Part shown: positions 8,201-17,273 of the stretch, one piece after another
Layout of the letters: each line of letters begins with the position of its first letter
How positions within the stretch are numbered: position 1 is the stretch's first letter
Origin: CAYZZU01 sp964483105
GTDB taxonomy: Bacteria > CG2-30-53-67
Direction of reading: 5' to 3'
NCBI GenBank assembly: GCA_964483105.1
Contig: CAYZZU010000003.1
Span: 58,453-122,452, forward strand
DNA: 64,000 nt
Program-made: the position numbers and the translations under genes
The notes under the pieces: model-generated
Database searches by the model: none
The model's input: only the letters and a program-made list of their open reading frames with translations
Told to the model about the DNA's origin: nothing

Positions 8201-8986
8201 ATGAACCCTTTACAGTTGCCGACCCGTGAGTTTATCGGTTTTGTCCTGATTCTGGTCCGGGTGGGAGCCATCCTGATGGGACTTCCGGTCTTGGGTAACC
8301 GCTCTGTTCCCATGATGGTGAAGGCGGGAATGTCACTGCTTCTTGCCATGGTTGTCTTCCCTTCGGTGGACCTGCGGGGAGTGCCGATTCCGAAGGATAA
8401 TTTCCCGCTGGTCCTGGCGCTGATGTCTGAGATCGGTATCGGCCTCCTGATCGGATATCTGGCCCGTCTGGTCTTTTCCGGAATTCAGGTCGCCGGGCAG
8501 TTGATCGGCTATCAGATGGGTTTCGGGATCGTCAGTATCCTGGATCCACAGACCAGTTCGCAGCTTTCCATCATTGCTGTTTTCGAGAACATGCTGGCGT
8601 TGCTTCTCTTCCTTTCACTGAATATCCATCATGTTCTGATTCAGGCGATCGCGGAAAGCTTCCGTCTGATTCCTCTGATGGGAGGACATTATCCGATTGG
8701 GATCATGGAAAAGCTGGTGCGGAAAACGGCGGACCTCTTCGTGATCTCCGTGAAGATCGGAGCGCCGGTCATGGCGGTTCTGCTCTTCATCAATCTTTCC
8801 ATGGGGATGATCGCAAGGACCGTTCCCCAGATGAATGTGTTTATCGTGGCGTTCCCGGTGCAGATCGGGGCCGGACTGATCATGTTGGGACTCAGTCTCC
8901 CGGTGTCGTTGAAACTCTTTCAGCAAAGTTTCGTCATGCTGGAGCATGACGTCGGGGTTATTCTCCGACTCATCCGGGTGGGATAA
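8201..8986 (+). CDS. fliR: Flagellar export gate protein FliR
   Basis: FliR completes the FliPQR gate. The protein (261 aa) is strongly hydrophobic, with about six membrane-type helices, and carries G-Y-L-A-R-L-V-F-S-G-I-Q-V-A-G-Q-L-I-G-Y-Q-M-G-F, the conserved central block. It lies 39 bp after fliQ and 2 bp before flhB, in the standard fliQ-fliR-flhB order. Confidence 0.95.
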   Translation: MNPLQLPTREFIGFVLILVRVGAILMGLPVLGNRSVPMMVKAGMSLLLAMVVFPSVDLRGVPIPKDNFPLVLALMSEIGIGLLIGYLARLVFSGIQVAGQLIGYQMGFGIVSILDPQTSSQLSIIAVFENMLALLLFLSLNIHHVLIQAIAESFRLIPLMGGHYPIGIMEKLVRKTADLFVISVKIGAPVMAVLLFINLSMGMIARTVPQMNVFIVAFPVQIGAGLIMLGLSLPVSLKLFQQSFVMLEHDVGVILRLIRVG

Positions 8987-8988
8987 AA

Positions 8989-10056
8989 ATGGCCGAGGGA
9001 TCGGATCAGGAAAAAACTGAGCGCGCAACACCCAAGAAACGGCAGGAGGCGAGAGAACGGGGAGAGGTCCCCAGAAGCCGGGAGGCTGCCTCTACCTTTG
9101 TCTTCCTCGCGATCCTGATCGTGCTCTATTTCTTCGGCCCGTCTTTTACGAGGCATACCCTGAGTATGACCAAAGGATTCCTGATGCAGGCGACTCGTCT
9201 CCAACTGACCCAGGCCAATTTTACACTCCTGGCGGAACAGACCTTGCAGCAGTGTCTGTTTCTTCTGGCTCCGCTCTTTGTGGTTGCCTTCCTGGCCTCG
9301 ATTCTGGGCAATGTCCTGCAGTTCGGGTTCCTCCTGACCGGAGAGACGTTGACACCGGACCTGAGTACGTTGAATCCCGTGAAGGGAATGGGCCGGATGG
9401 TCTCCAAGAACGCCCTGATGGAGCTTCTGAAATCGACCGCCAAGGTGACGGTTGTCGGAATCCTGGCCTACTCTGTGGTTCGTCATGAATTCGTGAATGT
9501 GTTGCCGACCCTGGGGGATATGGGGACGGGGGAAATCTTCTTCTATATCGCCCGGGTTTCCTACCGCTTGCTGGTCCATATGCTCTGGTTTCTGATCGTT
9601 CTTTCGATCCTCGATTATGCCTTCCAGCGCTGGCAGTACGAGGATAAATTGAAGATGACCAAACAGGAGGTCAAGGATGAATACAAGCAACGGGAAGGGG
9701 ATCCGCAGATCAAGGCCCGGGTACGGAGTATTCAGCGTGAAATGTCACGAAAGAGGATGTTGGCCGAAGTGCCGAGTGCCGATGTGGTGGTCACCAACCC
9801 GACGCACCTGGCCGTGGCGTTGAAATACGATCCGGAGCGCGGTCCCGCGCCTCAGGTGGTGGCCAAAGGCGCGGATTACATCGCGGCCAAGATACGGGAT
9901 ATCGCTCGGGAACATCAGGTGCCGTTGGTGGAAGACAAGCCATTGGCCCGGGCTCTGTATTACGGAGTCAAGGTGGGCTCGTTCATTCCGGAGAACCTCT
10001 ACAAGGCCGTGGCCGAAATTCTGGCCTACGTGTACAGCCTGAAGGAAAACCGGTAA
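8989..10056 (+). CDS. flhB: Flagellar export switch protein FlhB
   Basis: FlhB controls the switch from rod/hook to filament export through autocleavage. The N-terminus (E-K-T-E-x-A-T-P-K-K-R-x-E-A-R-E-R-G-E-V) is the family hallmark, four membrane helices follow, and the cytoplasmic domain contains the autocleavage site N-P-T-H within V-V-T-N-P-T-H-L-A-V-A-L. Length (355 aa) is normal. No strong ribosome site is visible, which suggests translational coupling to fliR two bases upstream. Confidence 0.97.
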   Translation: MAEGSDQEKTERATPKKRQEARERGEVPRSREAASTFVFLAILIVLYFFGPSFTRHTLSMTKGFLMQATRLQLTQANFTLLAEQTLQQCLFLLAPLFVVAFLASILGNVLQFGFLLTGETLTPDLSTLNPVKGMGRMVSKNALMELLKSTAKVTVVGILAYSVVRHEFVNVLPTLGDMGTGEIFFYIARVSYRLLVHMLWFLIVLSILDYAFQRWQYEDKLKMTKQEVKDEYKQREGDPQIKARVRSIQREMSRKRMLAEVPSADVVVTNPTHLAVALKYDPERGPAPQVVAKGADYIAAKIRDIAREHQVPLVEDKPLARALYYGVKVGSFIPENLYKAVAEILAYVYSLKENR

Positions 10057-10078
10057 CGGACCGGCAAAAAGGGAGAAC

Positions 10079-12148
10079 ATGGATACCAAGAGTGTGTTGA
10101 GACAAATCGCGAACAATCGTGAGATCCTCCTGGTCGTCGGGGTGATGGTGATTCTCGGGATCATGATCGTGCCCCTGCCTCCCTTCGTGATGGACAGTCT
10201 CCTGTTTTTCAACATCGCCTTTTCCCTGGTCATCCTGTTTGTGGCGATCTATACAGAGAAACCGCTTGATTTTTCCATCTTTCCGAGCGTGCTCCTGATG
10301 GCGACTCTCTTCCGCCTTTCTCTCAATGTCGCCACCACAAGGTTGATCCTCCTTCATGGCGGTGAAGGGACCCGGGCGGCCGGGACCATTATCCAATCCT
10401 TCGGGAACTTTGTGGTGGGAGGCAATTACGTCGTCGGCATGGTGGTTTTTCTCATATTCGTGATCATTAATTTTGTGGTGATTACCAAGGGCGCCGGACG
10501 GATCGCCGAAGTAGCGGCCCGGTTCACCCTGGACGCCATGCCCGGGAAACAGATGAGCATTGATGCGGACCTGAACGCCGGCCTGATCAATGACCAGGAG
10601 GCCCGGCAACGTCGGCTGGAGGTGGAGCGGGAGGCGGACTTTTATGGCGCCATGGATGGTTCCAGTAAATTCGTACGGGGCGATGCCATCGCCGGGATCA
10701 TTATTGCGGCGATTAATATCCTGGGAGGACTGGTGATCGGTGTGTTGCAGCAGGGGATTTCCCTCGCGGAGGCCGCCCAGACCTACACCCTTCTGACGGT
10801 GGGGGACGGTCTGGTCTCTCAAATTCCCGCCTTGATTGTCTCCACGGCGGCCGGTTTGATCGTAACACATGCCTCCTCGGGCGGAAGTCTCGGACTCGAC
10901 CTTTTCTCGCAACTCTTCTCCAATACCCGGGCCATGGGGGTCACGGCGGGGATTCTGTTCCTTCTCGGGTTGATCCCGGATCTTCCTCAGATTCCCTTTC
11001 TTCTGTTCTCCCTCTCCATGGGAGGGGCGGTCTACTACGCGCATAACCGGAAGGAAAAGGAACGCGTGCGGACGGAGGAGGCCCGGGCGGAAGCTCCGGC
11101 TCCCGAGCCTGAGAAGATCGAAAAGCTCCTGCCTCTGGATCTGCTGGAACTGGAGATCGGTTACGGAATCATCTCCCTGGTGGACCGGGAGCGGGATGGA
11201 GACCTGCTGGAGCGGATCCGGTCGATCCGGAAACAATTCGCGTCCGAGATGGGAATTCTCGTTCCTCCGCTTCACATCCGGGACAACCTGAAGCTCAAGG
11301 CCGGAGAATACACCCTGCTGATCAAGGGAGAAGAGGTCGCCCGCGGAGAATTGATGATGAAACATCTCCTGGCCATGGATGCGGGGACGGTCACGGAAAA
11401 GATGGAAGGGATTGAGACGAGGGAACCGGCCTTCGGACTTCCGGCTCTATGGATTCCGGAACGGGAGAAGGAGCGGGCCCAGATGATCGGATATTCCGTG
11501 GTCGATCATTCGACGATTATTGCCACGCATCTGACGGAAGTGATCCGCAACCATGCCGATGAGATCATGGGGCGGCAGGAGGTTCAGACTCTCCTGGATC
11601 ATTTTGCCGAGGTCTATCCGAAGGTGGTGGAGGACCTGGTTCCGAATCTTCTTTCTCTGGGAGGAGTGCAGAGAGTGCTGCAGAATCTCCTGAAAGAAAA
11701 GATCCCCATTCGTGACTTGAGGACCATCCTGGAGGCCCTTGCGGATCAGGCGGAATATACCAAGGATACGGACCTTCTGACGGAGTACGTGAGGCAAAAG
11801 CTTGCCCGGTCCATTACGCACCGGTACCTGAATGAGCAGGGAGAGCTTCAGGTGATCACTTTGGACAAACGGATCGAGGACCAGATTGCCGAATCGCTTC
11901 GTTCACAGGATTCAGGTGCTCTCATCCCACTGGAACCGGGGGTGATGCAGAAGGTGATCTCCCGCATCGGAGCCTCCATGGAGCGGATGGCTTCCATGAA
12001 TCTGGAACCGGTTCTGCTCTGTTCTCCCCGGATCCGCCTGGCCTTAAAAAGGATGACGGAGAGGTTTTTGCCGGATCTGGCCGTGCTGTCCCACGCCGAG
12101 GTTACGCCGAATATCAAGATCCAGTCTGTTGATTCCGTGAGGTTGTAG
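10079..12148 (+). CDS. flhA: Flagellar export protein FlhA
   Basis: FlhA is the proton-driven export motor; its cytoplasmic nonamer ring receives chaperone-substrate complexes. About eight N-terminal membrane helices (residues about 20-310) are followed by the cytoplasmic domain. The FHIPEP-family block R-F-T-L-D-A-M-P-G-K-Q-M-S-I-D-A-D-L lies in the loop between helices 4 and 5. Length 689 aa fits the family. AGGGAG precedes the ATG. flhF begins one base after its stop. Confidence 0.97.
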   Translation: MDTKSVLRQIANNREILLVVGVMVILGIMIVPLPPFVMDSLLFFNIAFSLVILFVAIYTEKPLDFSIFPSVLLMATLFRLSLNVATTRLILLHGGEGTRAAGTIIQSFGNFVVGGNYVVGMVVFLIFVIINFVVITKGAGRIAEVAARFTLDAMPGKQMSIDADLNAGLINDQEARQRRLEVEREADFYGAMDGSSKFVRGDAIAGIIIAAINILGGLVIGVLQQGISLAEAAQTYTLLTVGDGLVSQIPALIVSTAAGLIVTHASSGGSLGLDLFSQLFSNTRAMGVTAGILFLLGLIPDLPQIPFLLFSLSMGGAVYYAHNRKEKERVRTEEARAEAPAPEPEKIEKLLPLDLLELEIGYGIISLVDRERDGDLLERIRSIRKQFASEMGILVPPLHIRDNLKLKAGEYTLLIKGEEVARGELMMKHLLAMDAGTVTEKMEGIETREPAFGLPALWIPEREKERAQMIGYSVVDHSTIIATHLTEVIRNHADEIMGRQEVQTLLDHFAEVYPKVVEDLVPNLLSLGGVQRVLQNLLKEKIPIRDLRTILEALADQAEYTKDTDLLTEYVRQKLARSITHRYLNEQGELQVITLDKRIEDQIAESLRSQDSGALIPLEPGVMQKVISRIGASMERMASMNLEPVLLCSPRIRLALKRMTERFLPDLAVLSHAEVTPNIKIQSVDSVRL

Positions 12149-12149
12149 A

Positions 12150-13457
12150 ATGCAGATCAAAAAATATGAAGCTGTCGACATGCCCTCAGCCATTCAGATG
12201 ATCAAGAAGGAACTCGGTCCGGAAGCCGTGATCCTCTCCACGAGGCAGATCCGGAGAGGGAAGGGCTCGTTCGGTTTATTTGGAAGGCCCATGGTAGAGG
12301 TTACGGCAGCGGTGGATTTCCAGGCCGGTGAAGAACGAAAGAAAAAGGATGACGAATCTCTTGATTGGATGAGAGGGAGATCAACCCGAAGGCTTCGGGA
12401 GGATTTCCCTTTATGGCTCCAACCATTGAAGCAGGACCTTCAGGAAATACGTGAAGAAATGGATCTCCTTCGAACCTGCCGTTCCGATCCGCCGGAGATG
12501 CGGGATCTGCTGGTTGAGCTGAACTCATTCAGACAGGTGATTCAGTCCTGTCTCCAACAGGACGCCGGTGACAGGTTCAGGGATTATCCCGCCTCTTTTC
12601 AGAAGATAGGCCGTCGTCTGATCGCTCAGGATGTGGACCCTCACATTGTAGAGAAACTTCTCCGGGGGGTACGTGACAGGCTCTCCCACGAACGCTTTGA
12701 GACGGAACGGAAACTGGAAACCACGTTGGAGCGGATTCTGAAGAATCTTCTTCCCGTTCAGGGCGGGATTCGAGTGGAGAAACCGGGACCCCGGAAGGTC
12801 GCCCTGATCGGACCCACGGGTGTGGGAAAGACGACGACCCTTGCGAAAATCGCCGCGGAATACGCCCTGAATCAGAAACTCAAGGTCGCTCTGATTACTG
12901 TGGATACCTATCGGATTGCTGCGATCGAGCAGTTGAAGATTTACGCCAAGATCATCGGAATCCCCGTGGAAGTCGTGATCCGATCGGAAGATCTGAACAG
13001 AAGCTTCCGAAAGTACAAGGGTTATGATCTGATTCTCATCGACACGGCGGGCAGAAATCATCGGAATGGATCTCAGATCCGGGAGTTGAAGGATGTCTTC
13101 GCCGGCTGGAAAGATATCGAGATGCATCTGGTCTTGAGCGCTGTCACGAAACAGGCGGATCTGATCCACATGATTCAGAATTTCAACTCCCTGGATTATC
13201 AGTATCTTTTGTTCACAAAGATCGATGAAGGAAGCCGATTCGGCACGATTCTGAATGGGGTACTGCAATCCGGAAAGGCGGTATCCTATCTGACGGATGG
13301 CCAGCGGGTGCCCGAGGATATCCGAAAGGCGACGGGGGATGATCTGGCGCGGTTGATTCTGCCATCGGATCGGGTCGGAAGAAGTTTTTCCAGTGAATTG
13401 CAGCGTGTGGGGGAGAGTGGATCGCACCGAGTTGTAATGGAAACCGGAGTCATGTAG
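12150..13457 (+). CDS. flhF: Flagellar biosynthesis GTPase FlhF
   Basis: FlhF is an SRP-type GTPase that sets flagellar position and number at the cell pole. The N-terminal B domain begins M-Q-I-K-K-Y-E-A and contains G-P-E-A-V-I-L-S-T-R, which is typical. The NG domain has the P-loop G-P-T-G-V-G-K-T-T-T-L-A-K, the D-T-Y-R-I-A-A-I-E-Q-L block and D-T-A-G-R-N. The pairing with flhG downstream is canonical for polar flagellates. Length is 435 aa. Confidence 0.96.
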   Translation: MQIKKYEAVDMPSAIQMIKKELGPEAVILSTRQIRRGKGSFGLFGRPMVEVTAAVDFQAGEERKKKDDESLDWMRGRSTRRLREDFPLWLQPLKQDLQEIREEMDLLRTCRSDPPEMRDLLVELNSFRQVIQSCLQQDAGDRFRDYPASFQKIGRRLIAQDVDPHIVEKLLRGVRDRLSHERFETERKLETTLERILKNLLPVQGGIRVEKPGPRKVALIGPTGVGKTTTLAKIAAEYALNQKLKVALITVDTYRIAAIEQLKIYAKIIGIPVEVVIRSEDLNRSFRKYKGYDLILIDTAGRNHRNGSQIRELKDVFAGWKDIEMHLVLSAVTKQADLIHMIQNFNSLDYQYLLFTKIDEGSRFGTILNGVLQSGKAVSYLTDGQRVPEDIRKATGDDLARLILPSDRVGRSFSSELQRVGESGSHRVVMETGVM

Positions 13458-13472
13458 AGGATGGAGGCATAG

Positions 13473-14342
13473 ATGGATCAGGCAGGAACTTTGCGTACCA
13501 TGATGAACGCAGACGGAACCGGAGAGGCACACCCGAGAAATGATGTCCGCGTGATCGCCGTGACCAGCGGCAAGGGGGGAGTCGGAAAGACCAACGTCGT
13601 GGCCAATCTGGCTTATTCACTCGCGGCGTTAGGCAAGAAGGTCATGGTTCTGGATGCGGATCTGGGGTTGGGAAATCTCGACATTCTGCTGGGACTCGCC
13701 CCACGGTTTACCCTGACCGATGTGATCGCCGGACGGAAAAAGATCCAGGAGGTGATCGTGGAGGGACCGGGGGGAGTCCGTATCCTCCCGGCGAGTTCCG
13801 GGATCCAGGAGGTGACGGATCTCTCCAACGGTCTCAAGGTGGATCTTTTGTCTCAGTTCGATGAGTTGGAGGAAGAAATCGACTTTCTGCTGATCGATAC
13901 GGCGGCCGGCATCTCTTCCAATGTGATGTTCTTCAATGTCGCAGCCCATGACATCCTTGTCGTGGCTTCGCCGGAACCGACTTCCATCACCGACGCCTAC
14001 GCCCTGATGAAGGTTTTGTCGAAGAACTATTCGGAAAATCATTTCCAGCTTCTGGTCAATTCCGTCAGAAGTGAATCCGAGGCCAAGGGTGTCTACAAAA
14101 AACTCTGCACCGTTTCCGACCGTTTCCTGAATATTACCATCGACTACACCGGTTTTATCGTTCATGATCCGGCCCTGACCCGGGCGGTGAGGGAACAGAA
14201 GGCGCTGGTCGAGATCTTTCCGGGATCTCCGGCGAGCCTCTGTTTTCGAAGACTGGCCAAGGATCTGGCCAAAAGAAAGAGAGACACATCCCCGAAAGGA
14301 AACATTCAGTTCTTCTGGAAGAGGATCTTCCAGGTGGCTTGA
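13473..14342 (+). CDS. flhG: Flagellar number regulator FlhG (FleN/YlxH), MinD-like ATPase
   Basis: FlhG is a MinD-family ATPase that limits flagellar number and stimulates FlhF. The start is supported by the N-terminal D-Q-A-G-T-L-R, the conserved DQAxxLR peptide that activates the FlhF GTPase. The deviant Walker A motif G-K-G-G-V-G-K-T-N (about residues 34-42) and the D-A-D-L-G-L-G-N-L-D block follow. An amphipathic C-terminal helix is expected for membrane binding. The stop TGA overlaps a TTG that could serve as an alternative fliA start. Confidence 0.95.
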   Translation: MDQAGTLRTMMNADGTGEAHPRNDVRVIAVTSGKGGVGKTNVVANLAYSLAALGKKVMVLDADLGLGNLDILLGLAPRFTLTDVIAGRKKIQEVIVEGPGGVRILPASSGIQEVTDLSNGLKVDLLSQFDELEEEIDFLLIDTAAGISSNVMFFNVAAHDILVVASPEPTSITDAYALMKVLSKNYSENHFQLLVNSVRSESEAKGVYKKLCTVSDRFLNITIDYTGFIVHDPALTRAVREQKALVEIFPGSPASLCFRRLAKDLAKRKRDTSPKGNIQFFWKRIFQVA

Positions 14343-14353
14343 GGAGATCCGGA

Positions 14354-15103
14354 ATGTTGAAAGCGCAAAAGGCTTATCAAAAGGCGGCCCGTGAAGGGGA
14401 ACCCCTCAACCGGGAAGAGTTGATCCTGAAATATGCGCCCAAGATCAAGTACATTGCTCAACGGCTGGCCTGGAGACTTCCTCCCCATGTGGAGCTTGAA
14501 GATCTCATCAGCGCCGGGGCTTTAGGCTTGATTGACGCCATTGACAAGTTTGATCCCACGCGGAACATTCAGTTCCAGACCTACGCGGAGTTTCGGGTGA
14601 AGGGGGCCATGCTGGACGAGCTGAGATCCATGGACTGGATCCCCCGTTCCGTGAGACAGAAGGCGTCTATACTCGAAAAGACCTATGCCGAAATTGAACA
14701 GGAAAAGGGACGACCGGCCACCGAGGCCGAGGTGGCGGAAGCCCTGAATATGGCCATGGATGCCTTCTATGATTTTATCAATTGCGCCCGAAGCCTGCCT
14801 CTGCTCAGTATGGACGGTGAAGATGGAGAGGGGGTCCGACAGCATTTTCTTGAGTCTTTGACCAGTGAGAGGGAAGACAACCCTTTAACGCAACTCAAGA
14901 AAAAGGAATTGAAAAAGGTACTCGCCCGAATGATTGATCAGCTTCCGAAAAGCGAAAAGATTGTGGTTTCCCTTTACTATTATGAAGAACTGACCATGAA
15001 AGAGATCGGGAGGGTTCTGGATGTGACGGAATCGAGGGTTTCCCAGATCCATACACAGGCTATGCTTCGAATGCGTGGAAAGCTCAGGAAACTGTTGGGA
15101 TGA
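14354..15103 (+). CDS. fliA: RNA polymerase sigma factor FliA (sigma-28)
   Basis: This sigma factor transcribes late flagellar and chemotaxis genes. Region 2 shows A-Q-R-L-A-W-R-L-P-P-H-V-E-L-E-D-L-I-S-A-G and G-L-I-D-A-I-D-K-F-D; region 4 shows E-L-T-M-K-E-I-G-R-V-L-D-V-T-E-S-R-V-S-Q-I-H. These are diagnostic of FliA/WhiG sigma factors. The ATG at 14354 has GAGGAG seven bases upstream and is preferred to TTG at 14339. No anti-sigma factor FlgM is visible nearby. Length is 249 aa. Confidence 0.95.
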   Translation: MLKAQKAYQKAAREGEPLNREELILKYAPKIKYIAQRLAWRLPPHVELEDLISAGALGLIDAIDKFDPTRNIQFQTYAEFRVKGAMLDELRSMDWIPRSVRQKASILEKTYAEIEQEKGRPATEAEVAEALNMAMDAFYDFINCARSLPLLSMDGEDGEGVRQHFLESLTSEREDNPLTQLKKKELKKVLARMIDQLPKSEKIVVSLYYYEELTMKEIGRVLDVTESRVSQIHTQAMLRMRGKLRKLLG

Positions 15104-15183
15104 GGAAACCTTCTTTTTTTAATTCAAACTCAATCAGTTAGGAGGAAAGAGACGGTCCGGGAGGGATACAGCGGAAAAAAAGC

Positions 15184-15211
15184 TCAAGAATCCGGATGGA
15201 TCCGCCGATAT
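15184..15211 (+). promoter_or_regulatory. Candidate sigma-28 promoter of the chemotaxis operon
   Basis: GCCGATAT (15204-15211) differs at one base from the sigma-28 -10 box GCCGATAA. Twelve bases upstream, TCAAGAAT (15184-15191) is a weak match to the TAAAGTTT -35 box. It lies in the 216-bp gap between fliA and the HEAT-repeat gene that opens the che cluster, where a FliA-dependent promoter is expected. The -35 match is poor. Confidence 0.45.
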
Positions 15212-15319
15212 AAAGAAAGAATTCATGAATCATGATGGATGGTCTGTGGTACCAGAGGGAATATCCGATCCCGGCTTCACAGGATTTTTTTGAAGGATCG
15301 ACATGTTGATGGGTGGGGT

Positions 15320-17233
15320 ATGTTGAAAACAGATCAGGATTTTTCCAGGATCAACGCCCGATTAGCCGATTCCGATCCGCAGAGGAGACGGGATGCCGCG
15401 AGGGAACTGGGGGAGGAGAAAGACCCGCGGGGGATCCCCGCGCTTATCTTCGCGCTGGGGGACCAGAACAGGGGGTGTCAGGAGGCGGCCATGGATGCCC
15501 TGGTGAAAATCGGCGGCAGAGAGGTCGTAGAGCAACTGATTCCCCTGGTTACCGGCCGAAAGGTTCATCTGCGGAGCGCCGCGCTGGAGATCCTGGAGCA
15601 GATCGGGAAAGACGCCGCGCCCTACATGTGCGCTCTGCTTCATGACAGGATCCCGACCATCCGTGTTCTTGCCGTTACGTTTTTAGGGAATCTTGGACTT
15701 CCGGAACTTCTGTCGCCGCTGGAAACCATGCTGGAGGATGAGGATTCCAACGTCCGTTGCGCCGCGCTGAGGGCGTTGGGAGCGACGGGAGGCCGGAAGG
15801 CCGCGGCCATGATCCGCCGTTATCTGAACGATCCGGAAGAATGGGTGCGGTTCGCCGCCATCCAGACTCTCGCGACCATAGGGGACCGGGAATCGATTCC
15901 CGACCTGCTTTCTTTCCTGAAGCATATTTCGGATGTATCCCGGATGGTGGCGATGGACGCCCTTGGAAGTCTCGGCAGTCTTGAGGCCGTTCCCGTGATG
16001 CTGCAGATTCTTCCGGATGCGTCACCGAAGATGAGGGATGGCACCATTTACAATCTGGCCCGGATCGCCGATCTTCAGGGGGGCGACCTCTACAGGGAAT
16101 ATGAAATGGGACGTTTTGAAGAGCATTTCATCGCCGCCCTTCATAGTTCCCACCCTGAAATTCGTGATGCGGCCCTCAAGGGTCTTCTGCAGATCGGGAC
16201 CGTGCGCTCGGTGCTTCCGATACTGGAACTGATCCGGTCTTTTCGTGAGGAGTTGGGAGAGAACCAGAGGGAACTGGTTCAGGACACCCTGGTTTCCATT
16301 GGGGACACGGCCGAACTGATCGATTTCCTGGAGTCCCTGCCTACGCCGTTGACACGCGGCGATGAAGCGGTTGTGATCATTTGTGGAAAAGTACTGGGAA
16401 GGATGCGGGATCAGCGGGCCGCCCCGGTTCTGGCCCGCTTTCTGGAAAAAGGTGCGGAACCGGTTCGACGTGCCATGGTTTGTGCCCTGGGGGAACTCGG
16501 GGGAGAGGGCGCCTGTGCCGCCATGATTGCGAAACTGAACGATCCCAACGGGCACGTGCGCCGGGATGCAGCGTCCGTTCTGGGGCGGATGCGGGCCGCT
16601 GAATCGATTCTTCCTCTCTTCGCGGCTCTCAAACGGGAAACCTACGATGATGTGCGGGAGGTCATGCTGAATGCGTTGGCGAATATGGATTCTTCTCCGG
16701 TCCGGGAAGGGTTCCGGAATCTTCTGGATCATGAGAATGTAAGGATTCGGGAAACAGCGATCCGGGGCATCGGGCTCACGGGGGATTCATCGGCCTGCCG
16801 TGAGTTGTTCAACCATCTGCAGGAAGCGGATTACCGGGTCCGGATGCGGGTTGTGGAGGCCCTCGGTCAGCTCGACTGTGAAGGGGGGACCGAGATCCTG
16901 GTCGGCTGTCTCTCCGATGAACATGAGAAGGTCCGGCTCGCCGCCATGGAGGCCTTGTCCGGACATCCCACAAGAACAGCGCTCGAAGGCATTGTGTCCT
17001 CCCTGTACGACAGGAACAGTTGGGTGGCCTATCGCGCGGCCGAGATTCTGGGACGCGTGGGGGATCCCGGCAGCGTCAAGCCGATGATGGATCTTCTGGA
17101 AGAGACCAGGGACCTTGCCATGAAAGTCGTCTTGATCCGGGCCCTACGGGAGATCGGGGATCCCCGGTCCCGTGACCTCCTGGAGAAGATGAAAGACGAT
17201 CCCGATCCGGAGATCCGCAAGCTGTTTATGTAA
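15320..17233 (+). CDS. HEAT-repeat protein of the chemotaxis cluster
   Basis: Almost the whole 637-residue protein is made of roughly 30-residue HEAT/PBS-lyase-type helical repeats: D-x-x-P-x-V-R-x-A-A-x-x-A-L-G-x-x-G patterns recur from residue 15 to the end, perhaps 18-20 copies. Such proteins form a curved solenoid for protein binding; no catalytic motif is seen. There is no signal peptide, so it should be cytoplasmic. It is the first gene after fliA and precedes cheR by 40 bp, so a scaffold role in chemoreceptor or motor signalling is inferred. The ATG at 15320 has a G-rich ribosome site; 27 extra residues in the longer frame look non-coding. Confidence 0.85.
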   Translation: MLKTDQDFSRINARLADSDPQRRRDAARELGEEKDPRGIPALIFALGDQNRGCQEAAMDALVKIGGREVVEQLIPLVTGRKVHLRSAALEILEQIGKDAAPYMCALLHDRIPTIRVLAVTFLGNLGLPELLSPLETMLEDEDSNVRCAALRALGATGGRKAAAMIRRYLNDPEEWVRFAAIQTLATIGDRESIPDLLSFLKHISDVSRMVAMDALGSLGSLEAVPVMLQILPDASPKMRDGTIYNLARIADLQGGDLYREYEMGRFEEHFIAALHSSHPEIRDAALKGLLQIGTVRSVLPILELIRSFREELGENQRELVQDTLVSIGDTAELIDFLESLPTPLTRGDEAVVIICGKVLGRMRDQRAAPVLARFLEKGAEPVRRAMVCALGELGGEGACAAMIAKLNDPNGHVRRDAASVLGRMRAAESILPLFAALKRETYDDVREVMLNALANMDSSPVREGFRNLLDHENVRIRETAIRGIGLTGDSSACRELFNHLQEADYRVRMRVVEALGQLDCEGGTEILVGCLSDEHEKVRLAAMEALSGHPTRTALEGIVSSLYDRNSWVAYRAAEILGRVGDPGSVKPMMDLLEETRDLAMKVVLIRALREIGDPRSRDLLEKMKDDPDPEIRKLFM

Positions 17234-17273
17234 AAACCGTAATCGACGCGCATCGGATTACAGAACGATTAAC

